Below, piece after piece: positions 36,891-44,167 of a stretch of 64,000 nucleotides of DNA; position 1 is the first letter of the stretch, and the number at the start of each line of letters is the position of its first letter. The stretch comes from Deinococci bacterium (GTDB taxonomy: Bacteria; Deinococcota; Deinococci; Deinococcales; Trueperaceae): assembly GCA_030149325.1 (NCBI GenBank), contig JASBRS010000002.1, positions 1 to 64,000 on the forward strand, in the 5' to 3' direction. Under the pieces are notes generated by a model, which worked only from the letters and a program-made list of their open reading frames with translations, did not search any database and was not told the origin of the DNA. The position numbers and the translations under genes were made by a program.

Positions 36891-38207
36891 TCAGCGACCC
36901 AGGCCGCGGGGAAGGCGCCCCCCGGGGCCGCGCTTGCCCATGCGCTTCATGAGCTTGCGCATCTCCTCGTAGTTGCGCATCAGGCGATTGACGTCCTGCA
37001 CCGTGGTGCCGGAACCGCGGGCGATGCGCTTGCGGCGGCTGGCGTTGAGCAGGCGCGGCTTGCGCCGCTCCTCCTCGGTCATGCTCGAGATGATGGCCTC
37101 GACGCGCAGGATCTCGCGCTCGTCGACCTGGGCGCCGGCGGGCATCAGCTTCGACGCGCCCGGCACCATCTTCAAGACGTCGGTGAACGACCCCATCTGC
37201 TTGATCCGCCGCATCTGCGTGAGCATGTCCTGCAGGCTGAAGTCGCTCAGGCCGCGGCCGGCGAGATCGTCGTCGTCGCCCTCCAGGGCGCGGGCCTTCT
37301 CGATGAGGGTGAGCACGTCGCCCATGCCGAGGATGCGGCCGGCGATGCGGTCGGGGTGGAAGGGCTCGAGCCCGTCGATCTTCTCGCTCATGCCCGCGAA
37401 GTACACGGGCTTGCCGGTGACGTGGCGGGCCGACAGCGCGGCGCCGCCGCGGGCGTCGCCGTCGAGCTTGGTCATGACCAGGCCGGTCACGCCCACGCGC
37501 TCATCGAAGCTGTTGGCCACCGGCAGCGACTGCTGACCGGTCATGGCGTCGACCACCAGGATGCGCTCGCTCGGGCCGATGCGGTCGCGCAGCTCGACGA
37601 GCTCGTCCATCAGGGCCTCGTCGATATGCAGGCGGCCGGCGGTGTCGACGATGACCAGGTCGCGGTAGTCCTGGCGCAGGTGCGCCTCCAGGCGCCGGGC
37701 GATGCTGGCGGGGCTCTCGCCGTCCTGCACCTCGAACACCGGCACGCCGATCTGACGCCCGAGCACGGCGAGCTGCTCGCGGGCGGCGGGGCGTTGGGTG
37801 TCGGCCGCCACCAGCAGCGGCCGCCTGCCCTGCGCCTTGTACTTGTAGGCGAGCTTGCCGGCGGTGGTGGTCTTGCCGGCGCCCTGCAGGCCCATCAGCA
37901 TCCACACGTTGCGGTCGCTGGCCAGGGTCGGCTGGACCGCCTTGCCGCCGAGCACCTCGACGAGCTCCTCGTGCACGATGGCGATGACGCGCTGGTCGGG
38001 GTTGAGCGACATCAGGGTGTCGGACCCGACCGCCTTCTCCTGGACCCGCTTGGTGAAGTCACGGGCGACCTCGAGGTTGACGTCGGCCTCCAACAGGGCG
38101 ATGCGCACCTCGCGCAACGCCGCCTTGACGTCGGCCTCGCTGAGACGGCCGCGGCCGCGAAGCCCTTCGAAGACGCTCTGCAATCGATCGCCGAGACTCT
38201 GGAACAT
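36891..38207 (-). CDS. ffh: Signal recognition particle protein Ffh
   Basis: SRP GTPase that targets membrane proteins to the Sec translocon. 438 residues: N-domain helices, G domain with GLQGAGKTTTAGKLA, VDTAGRLHID and TKLDGDARGG, then a C-terminal M domain with SRRKRIARGSG that binds 4.5S RNA. It lacks a long Met-rich tail. ATG 38207 lies nine bases after TACAAT (38221-38216), the best -10 in the window; no Shine-Dalgarno is seen. First gene of the translation cluster. Confidence 0.97.
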   Translation of the reverse strand: MFQSLGDRLQSVFEGLRGRGRLSEADVKAALREVRIALLEADVNLEVARDFTKRVQEKAVGSDTLMSLNPDQRVIAIVHEELVEVLGGKAVQPTLASDRNVWMLMGLQGAGKTTTAGKLAYKYKAQGRRPLLVAADTQRPAAREQLAVLGRQIGVPVFEVQDGESPASIARRLEAHLRQDYRDLVIVDTAGRLHIDEALMDELVELRDRIGPSERILVVDAMTGQQSLPVANSFDERVGVTGLVMTKLDGDARGGAALSARHVTGKPVYFAGMSEKIDGLEPFHPDRIAGRILGMGDVLTLIEKARALEGDDDDLAGRGLSDFSLQDMLTQMRRIKQMGSFTDVLKMVPGASKLMPAGAQVDEREILRVEAIISSMTEEERRKPRLLNASRRKRIARGSGTTVQDVNRLMRNYEEMRKLMKRMGKRGPGGRLPRGLGR

Positions 38208-38336
38208 GGCCCCGCATTGTACAGGCTCGCCCGGCGTCCTCCCGCCGGCCGGCCTACCGCCGCCCGCTGGACCTGGACGGGAGCGACGCAACGAGTACGG
38301 AGCGGCTCTCACGAGGGGCGGTGGTAGACTCGAGGC

Positions 38337-38810
38337 GTGGTGATCGCCCCACGTCCCCGCATGCGCCGCACGGCGTTGCTGGCCGTGCCGGCCCTGCTCG
38401 TGGTCGCCTGGCTGGCCCCGCTGGCGCACGCCCAGCTGCTGGCCGACGTCATGGTGAGCACGGCCATCTCGACCACGTTCGATCCGGCCCTGCGGCTGCC
38501 GCACGGCACGCTGCGGGCCGTGGGAAGCGGTACGGAAGCGGTCATCGCCCGCGTCACGGATCGTGACCGCTGGACCGACTGGGAGGTCTACGAGGCCACC
38601 GGTCTGGTGAAGACGCTGGCCACCGGCTACGTGCACAACATCGAGACGGAGTTCGCCGTCAACGGCTACTTCGAATCGGGCCGCACCGAGACCACGGTCG
38701 GGCCCGAGACGCGTACCCACATCGTCTTCGAAGGTCCCGATGGTGAGCGCCTTCTGTACGTGATCCGTACGTCGCAGGAGGTCGTATGGCTTACCGCTCG
38801 AGCGAAGTGA
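38337..38810 (+). CDS. Secreted protein of unknown function
   Basis: 157 residues. A signal peptide (RRTALLAVPALLVVAWLAPLAHAQ) ends near residue 32. The mature part is about 125 residues, beta-rich with many Thr and charged residues, and I do not recognise it. GTG 38337 starts seven bases after TAGACT (38325-38330); no Shine-Dalgarno. It overlaps the TPR gene by 25 bases, so the two are likely co-expressed and may work together outside the membrane. Divergent from ffh. Confidence 0.75.
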   Translation: MVIAPRPRMRRTALLAVPALLVVAWLAPLAHAQLLADVMVSTAISTTFDPALRLPHGTLRAVGSGTEAVIARVTDRDRWTDWEVYEATGLVKTLATGYVHNIETEFAVNGYFESGRTETTVGPETRTHIVFEGPDGERLLYVIRTSQEVVWLTARAK

Positions 38811-40231
38811 CGCCGCGCCGGGGCCCGCGCCTCGGCCGTCTGATGCTGACGCTGGCCGTGGTGCTGGCGCTGCCGCTCGTCGCCGCCCAGCGCTCGGCCC
38901 AGGCGCAACAACTCTTCGACCAGGCGCAGCAGGCACGCCAGCAGGCGCTGGCCGCCACCGAGCCCGCGCACCCCGATCAGCCGCACTGGCGGAGTGCCTG
39001 GACGCTGGGCGAGCAGGCGCTGCAGGCGGCTCCGCACGACCTGGCCATCGAACGCTTCCTGGCGCGCACCTACGGCGAGCTGCACTGGTACGTGCGCGGC
39101 TACGCGCACTGGCTGGCCTACCTCGCCGATGGCGGATCGCTCGACGACATGAGCGGGCTGCCGGCGGGAGCGCCCAGCAACGCCTCGTTCTTCGAGGAGG
39201 CGGGGACGCAGTTGGGCTACGCCCGCTACCAGGCGGGCGACGTGGCGGCCGCCCTGGAGTACTACCGCAAGGTGCACGAGGTGCTCCCCGACGACCCGCT
39301 GGCGCTGCGTTGGCTCGGCCGCATCCTGTTCGAGCAGGGCCGGCCCGCCGAGGCGCTGCCCTACTGGCAGGCGCTCGTCGCCCAGGCGCCGAACGACGCG
39401 GCGGCGAACTACTACCTCGAGCGCGTCCAGCAGCAGCTCCAGGTCGGCGTGAAGGCCAGCGACGCCTACCAGCGCGGCCTCGACCTCTACGACAAGGGGA
39501 GCAAGGCCGACGCGCTGGCCGCCTTCCAGCAGGCGCTGGCGGCCAACCCCGACTTCATCGACGCTGCGGTGTGGGCGGGCCGCGCCAGCCTCGACCTCGA
39601 TCGACCGCAGGCGGCGGTGGGCTACTGGACGCAGGTGACGCAGGCGCGCCCCAACGACAAGGGGGCCGCCTACTTCCTGCAGCTCGCCAAGGCCGAGGTG
39701 GCCTGGGGCGTGAGCGCGGGCAAGGCCTTCTACGAGGGGCAGTCGCTCTACGAGAAGGGCCAGGTGCAGGCCGCCAACGACGCCTTCGTGCAGGCGCTGC
39801 GAGCGAACGACGGCTACCTCGACGCCTGGGTGTGGGCGGCGCGCACCAGCCAGGAGCTGGGCGACTACGGCGACGCCGTCCTCTACTGGCAGGGGGTGCT
39901 GCGGCGCTCCCCGGGGGACACGCGGGCCAGCTACTTCCTGGAGCAGGCCAAGCAGCAGCTCGACTACGGCACCGAGGCCGGCAAGGCCTACGTGGCTGGT
40001 GTGCAGGAGTACCAGGCGGGCCAGTTCGATGCGGCCGAGAAGGACCTGAAGGCGGCGGTCGCCGCCAACCCCGCGTTCCCGGCGGCGTGGGGCACCCTCG
40101 GTCGGCTGTACTTCCAGCAGGAGCGCTACGCCGAGGCCGCCGACGCCTTCGCGCGCGCGCTGGCCCTGAAGCCCGACGACGCCAACTACGCCTATTTCGA
40201 GAGGGAATCCAAGCGCCTGGCGGGTCCCTGA
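38786..40231 (+). CDS. Exported TPR protein with 87-residue superrepeat
   Basis: 481 residues. A signal peptide or anchor lies at about 15-38. The rest is TPR-like helix pairs. From residue 209 the sequence repeats with an exact 87-residue period (209-295, 296-382, 383-469, then a partial copy from 470); each copy opens with a Y-(Y/F)-L-type helix, then G..A.(D/K)A(Y/F), then two TPRs with conserved W. TPRs scaffold protein complexes. ATG 38786 has AGGAGGT upstream. Overlaps the preceding secreted protein gene. Partner unknown. Confidence 0.85.
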   Translation: MAYRSSEVTPRRGPRLGRLMLTLAVVLALPLVAAQRSAQAQQLFDQAQQARQQALAATEPAHPDQPHWRSAWTLGEQALQAAPHDLAIERFLARTYGELHWYVRGYAHWLAYLADGGSLDDMSGLPAGAPSNASFFEEAGTQLGYARYQAGDVAAALEYYRKVHEVLPDDPLALRWLGRILFEQGRPAEALPYWQALVAQAPNDAAANYYLERVQQQLQVGVKASDAYQRGLDLYDKGSKADALAAFQQALAANPDFIDAAVWAGRASLDLDRPQAAVGYWTQVTQARPNDKGAAYFLQLAKAEVAWGVSAGKAFYEGQSLYEKGQVQAANDAFVQALRANDGYLDAWVWAARTSQELGDYGDAVLYWQGVLRRSPGDTRASYFLEQAKQQLDYGTEAGKAYVAGVQEYQAGQFDAAEKDLKAAVAANPAFPAAWGTLGRLYFQQERYAEAADAFARALALKPDDANYAYFERESKRLAGP

Positions 40232-40262
40232 GACCCGGCGCGCGTGAGAACAGGAGCAGGGC

Positions 40263-41969
40263 ATGAAGCAGTACGAGCGCCACATCGACGACAACGGCGA
40301 CCCCTATCTGGCGACGGACCTCCCCGGTCTGATGCTCACGCGGCTCCCGCTGCTCAACAAGAGCACGGCGTTCACGCCGGAGGAGCGGGAGGCCTTCGGG
40401 CTGGAGGGGCTGTACCCGCCGCACGTGTCGTCGCTCGACGAGCAGGTCCAGCGGACCTACGCCAACTTCCGACGCTTCACCACCAACCTCGACAAGCACA
40501 TCTACCTGCGCGTCCTCCAGGACCGCAACGAGGTGCTGTTCTACGCGCTGATCGAGCGCCACCTCGAGGAGATGCTGCCGATCATCTACACCCCGACGGT
40601 GGCGGAGGCGGTCCAGAAGTTCAGCCTCATCTACCGCTGGCCGCGCGGTCTGGTGGTCAGCACCGAGAACATCGACCGCGTCGACGAGGTGCTCGAGAAC
40701 GCGCCGGTGCCCGACGTGCACCTGGTGGTCGCCACCGACTCCGAGGGCATCCTCGGCATCGGCGACCAGGGCTACGGCGGCATGGCCATCTGCATCGGCA
40801 AGCTGTCGATCTACACCGCTGCCGCCGGCTTCGATCCGGCCACCACGCTGCCCATCGAGCTCGACGTCGGAACCAACCGTCAGGACCTGCTCGACGACCC
40901 GCTCTACCTCGGGGTGCGCCACGAGCGCCTCACGGGTCAGGCCTACGACGACTTCATGGAGCGCTTCGTGCAGGCGTTCAAGCGCCGCTTCCCCGAGGCC
41001 GTCCTGCAGTGGGAGGACTTCTCCAAGCAGAAGGCGTTCAGCGTGCGTGACCGCTACCAGGACGTCCTTCCCAGCTTCAACGACGACATCCAGGGCACCG
41101 GCGGGGTGGTGCTGGCGGGCCTGCTGGCGGCCGCCCGCAAGTCGCGCCGTCCGCTCACCGACGAGGTGTTCCTGGTCCACGGCGCCGGCGCCGGCGGCAT
41201 CGGCGTGGCCAGCCAGATCCGCGACGGGCTGGTGCGGCAGGGGCTGGACGTCCGCGAGGCCTCCGAGCGAGTCTTCGTCGTCGATTCCCGCGGGCTGGTG
41301 CTCTCCGACCGCCCCGGGCTCGACACCTACAAAGCGGAGCTCGCTCAGGACCCCGCCCGCGTGGCCGGGTGGCAGGTCGCGGGGTCGGCGCCGTCGTTGC
41401 TGGAGACGGTGCAGCAGGGCAAGGTCACGGCCCTCATCGGGCTCTCCGGCCAGCGCGGGGCCTTCGACCAGGGCATCGTCGAGGCGGTGGCCGCCAACAC
41501 CCCTTCGCCCATCGTGTTCCCGCTCTCCAACCCCACCGACTACAGCGAGGCCATCCCCGAGGACGTCTACCGCTGGACCGACGGCCGCGCCATCGTGGCC
41601 ACCGGCAGCCCCTTCCCGGACGTGACCTGGAAGGGCGTGCGCTACAGCATCGGCCAGGGGAACAACGCCTTCATCTTCCCGGGTCTGGGGCTGGGCGTGA
41701 AGGTGGCGCGCGCCCGCCGCGTCACGCCGGGCATGCTCAGCGCGGCGGCCGAGGCCCTGGCCGACTACACCGACCAGGGGCGCATCGCGCAGGGCGCGGT
41801 GTACCCGCGGGTGAGCGCCATGCGCAGCGTCAGCCGTCACGTGGCGCTGGCGGTGGCGCAGGAGGCGGTGTCGGCCGGGGTGGCCCGCATCGACGGCGAC
41901 GACGACCTCGCGCAACGGGTGTCGGACGCCATGTGGGAGGCCCGCTACCTCCCCATCCGGAAGCGCTAG
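40263..41969 (+). CDS. maeA: NAD-type malic enzyme
   Basis: Oxidative decarboxylation of malate to pyruvate. 568 residues, the long bacterial/eukaryotic type. Signatures TDSEGILGIGDQGYGGM, DDIQGTGGVVLAG and the GAGAGGIGVA dinucleotide fold are present, with a late FPLSNPTDYSEA. ATG 40263 has AGGAG six bases upstream. Followed after seven bases by the GerMN gene. NAD rather than NADP use is inferred from length class only. Confidence 0.94.
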   Translation: MKQYERHIDDNGDPYLATDLPGLMLTRLPLLNKSTAFTPEEREAFGLEGLYPPHVSSLDEQVQRTYANFRRFTTNLDKHIYLRVLQDRNEVLFYALIERHLEEMLPIIYTPTVAEAVQKFSLIYRWPRGLVVSTENIDRVDEVLENAPVPDVHLVVATDSEGILGIGDQGYGGMAICIGKLSIYTAAAGFDPATTLPIELDVGTNRQDLLDDPLYLGVRHERLTGQAYDDFMERFVQAFKRRFPEAVLQWEDFSKQKAFSVRDRYQDVLPSFNDDIQGTGGVVLAGLLAAARKSRRPLTDEVFLVHGAGAGGIGVASQIRDGLVRQGLDVREASERVFVVDSRGLVLSDRPGLDTYKAELAQDPARVAGWQVAGSAPSLLETVQQGKVTALIGLSGQRGAFDQGIVEAVAANTPSPIVFPLSNPTDYSEAIPEDVYRWTDGRAIVATGSPFPDVTWKGVRYSIGQGNNAFIFPGLGLGVKVARARRVTPGMLSAAAEALADYTDQGRIAQGAVYPRVSAMRSVSRHVALAVAQEAVSAGVARIDGDDDLAQRVSDAMWEARYLPIRKR

Positions 41970-41976
41970 TCGGCCC

Positions 41977-42504
41977 ATGCGCACCGTGGTGCTGCGCGTG
42001 GTCGCGCTGGCACTGCTGCTCCTGCTGGTGCTGGTCTCGGCCATCACGGTGCGCACCCTTCGGCACCTCCCCGACACCGTCGTCTACCTGATCCGGAGCG
42101 ACCCGACCGGCTTCACGCTGGTCCCCGTCTACCGGCGGGCCGCGAGGGGAGGCTCGGTCACGCAGGTCGAGCGGGAGATCGCGGCTCTCGCCGCCGGACC
42201 CACCGCCGACGAAGCAGCGCGCGGCCTCGCCAGCGCCGTGCCCGCGTCCACGCGCCTGCTCGGGGCCCGGCTGGAGGGCACCGCACTGACGGTCGACCTG
42301 TCGGCCGACTTCGAGCAGGGGGGCGGCACCGCCAGCATGGTCGGGCGCCTGAACCAGCTCTTCTACACCCTCACCCGACCGGACGGCGTCGACAGCGTGG
42401 TCCTGGAGGTCGAAGGGCAGACCGTCCACGTCTTCGGCGGGGAGGGGATCGAGGTGCCGCAACCGTGGCGACCCCCGGCCTCCGGTGGTCTCCCGAGCTG
42501 GTGA
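41977..42504 (+). CDS. Membrane-anchored GerMN-domain protein
   Basis: 175 residues. A transmembrane or signal helix (residues about 5-24) precedes a GerMN domain (about 35-155) with the pattern REIAALAAGPTADE, then ADFEQGGGTASMVGRLNQL. GerMN domains occur in GerM and LpqB and act at the envelope. No lipobox cysteine is visible. It starts seven bases after the malic-enzyme stop without a clear Shine-Dalgarno, suggesting coupling. Confidence 0.8.
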   Translation: MRTVVLRVVALALLLLLVLVSAITVRTLRHLPDTVVYLIRSDPTGFTLVPVYRRAARGGSVTQVEREIAALAAGPTADEAARGLASAVPASTRLLGARLEGTALTVDLSADFEQGGGTASMVGRLNQLFYTLTRPDGVDSVVLEVEGQTVHVFGGEGIEVPQPWRPPASGGLPSW

Positions 42505-42566
42505 CCCCCGGGCCCGGGCGTGCAGCCGCACACCGTGGACGGCGCGCGCACGGCCTAGGCTGGGGC

Positions 42567-42584
42567 ATGGAGCCGTGGCGATGA
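42567..42584 (+). other. Five-codon leaderless mini-ORF overlapping the S41 gene start
   Basis: ATG 42567 lies six bases after TAGGCT (42556-42561) and reads ATG GAG CCG TGG CGA TGA; its stop overlaps the ATG at 42581 as ATGA. It could load ribosomes onto the S41 gene, which has no Shine-Dalgarno of its own. Confidence 0.4.
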
Positions 42585-43885
42585 GGCCTGCGCGTGCGGG
42601 CCGGGCGCTCCGGGCGTTGCTGGCCGCCGCGCTGCTGGCGCTGGCGGTGCCGGCGTGGGCAGCGTCGGGGCTGTGGGCGTCGAGCCAGGGCCGCGCCAGG
42701 GTGTTCCAGGCGCTGGTCGACGTCTTCCAGGACCGCTACTGGGACGCCGGTTGGATGGACTGGCAGGCGTGGGCCTCGAGCTACCGCAGCTCGGTGGTGG
42801 AGGCGGGCTCGCGAGCCGCCTTCGACGCGGCCATGCGCCGCATGGTCGAGGCCGTTCACGACGATCACTCGAGCTGGTTGGGGCTGGCCTCGTACGGGGG
42901 GGCCTCGGCCGCCGAGGAGCGCCCCACCTTGGGCGTCCTCACCTCCTACCTGGAGGGGACGGGGCTGGTGATCACCCGGGTCCTGCCGGGATCGCCGGCC
43001 GCCGAGGCTGGCCTGCAGCGCGGCGACGTCATCACCAGCGTGGGCGCGGAGACGCTCCAGGGCGCGGGCCGCTGGGACGCCTCGTCGGCGCTGATGCGCG
43101 CGGTCGAGGCAGGCGACGTCACCCTCGCCCTGCGGCGCGGGCGTCGGCAGTGGGAGCAGGTGCTGCGTCCTCGGACGCTGGCGCAGCGCCCGCTGGCCGA
43201 GGCGCCGGTGGGCCGCATGCTCGACGCCACCACCGGGTACATCTACCTGCCGAGCCTGAACCTCCAGGACACCGGCCGACGCTTCCACGCCCTGCTGGGC
43301 CTCCTCATGCAGCAGGGCGCGACCTCGCTGGTGCTGGACATGCGCGGCAACTACGGCGGGCGGCTGGGCCAGCTCGGGCTGGTGCTGGGCGCCTTCGTCG
43401 AGGGGCCGTGGGCCGACGCCGTGAGCCGCGGCGGGGTGGCCTGGCAGGCGCGCTACAGCGTCGTCGACGGGGTCGGCATCTCGCGCCTGGTGGCCGAGGA
43501 CGGCAGCGTGCTCAGCGAGGACCGCGTGAGCGATCCCGTCCACTTCGCGGGCCCGCTGGTGGTGCTGGTCGATCGCAGCAACAGCTCGGCGGGCGAGGTC
43601 GGGCCGCTGGTCCTGCAGGACCTGGGACGCGCCACGGTGGTGGGCGTCCGCACCTCCGGCAACGTCGAGGCGGTCCAGGGCTTCACGCTGCCGGACGGCA
43701 GCGTGGTGATGGTGGCGGTGGCGAACCTCGAGGGCATCGACGGGCGGGCCTTCGACGGCGGGGTGGTGCCGACGCTCAGCGCGCGCGCCAGCCTCGCGGA
43801 GCTCGCGCGCGGCTACGACGCCCCCGTAGCCGCGGCGGTGGCCCTGCTTCACGGCCTGCCGTTCGACCCCGGCCGCCTCTTCTGA
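42581..43885 (+). CDS. Exported S41-family (C-terminal-processing) protease-like protein with PDZ
   Basis: 434 residues: signal peptide (about 1-28), helical N-domain, PDZ (about 115-200, GLVITRVLPGSPAAEAGLQRGD), then an S41 fold with nucleophile Ser336 in RSNSSAGE. The lysine of the canonical Ser-Lys dyad is replaced: GVRTSGNVEAVQ has Asn where CtpA has GKG. This fits a different S41 subgroup or a reduced-activity protein. Start ATG 42581 (GTG 42575 is possible). Stands before tRNA-Arg. Confidence 0.85.
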   Translation: MRPARAGRALRALLAAALLALAVPAWAASGLWASSQGRARVFQALVDVFQDRYWDAGWMDWQAWASSYRSSVVEAGSRAAFDAAMRRMVEAVHDDHSSWLGLASYGGASAAEERPTLGVLTSYLEGTGLVITRVLPGSPAAEAGLQRGDVITSVGAETLQGAGRWDASSALMRAVEAGDVTLALRRGRRQWEQVLRPRTLAQRPLAEAPVGRMLDATTGYIYLPSLNLQDTGRRFHALLGLLMQQGATSLVLDMRGNYGGRLGQLGLVLGAFVEGPWADAVSRGGVAWQARYSVVDGVGISRLVAEDGSVLSEDRVSDPVHFAGPLVVLVDRSNSSAGEVGPLVLQDLGRATVVGVRTSGNVEAVQGFTLPDGSVVMVAVANLEGIDGRAFDGGVVPTLSARASLAELARGYDAPVAAAVALLHGLPFDPGRLF

Positions 43886-44040
43886 GGCGTGGCCGAAGCG
43901 CAGCGCGGCGCCGGGGCGCCTGGCGGTGCCCGCGTCGCGGGCTGGGAACTCTCATCCGGAGTGCGTGGTACACTTCCTTCGCTTTGCGGCCCGTACCCTT
44001 CACAAGGCATCCGACCTGCGTACGGCGCGAGGGAGACCGT

Positions 44041-44117
44041 TGGTGCGCCCGACAGGATTCGAACCTGTGACCTTTCGCTCCGGAGGCGAACGCTCTATCC
44101 GGCTGAGCTACGGGCGC
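44041..44117 (-). tRNA. tRNA-Arg (anticodon CCG)
   Basis: 77-base cloverleaf on the minus strand with encoded CCA. Acceptor GCGCCCG pairs with CGGGCGC; D arm GCTC/GAGC; anticodon stem TTCGC/GCGAA with loop CTCCGGA; T arm has TTCGAAT. Reads CGG codons. Confidence 0.97.
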
Positions 44118-44133
44118 GCGAAGTCAACTAAGA

Positions 44134-44163
44134 AAGCTAACAGACGCTCTGGGAGGAAGTCAA
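44134..44163 (-). promoter_or_regulatory. Promoter of tRNA-Arg
   Basis: TTGACT at 44163-44158, 18-base spacer, TAGCTT at 44139-44134, minus strand. It overlaps the Shine-Dalgarno region of the divergent PpiD-like gene. Confidence 0.7.
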
Positions 44164-44167
44164 GGCG

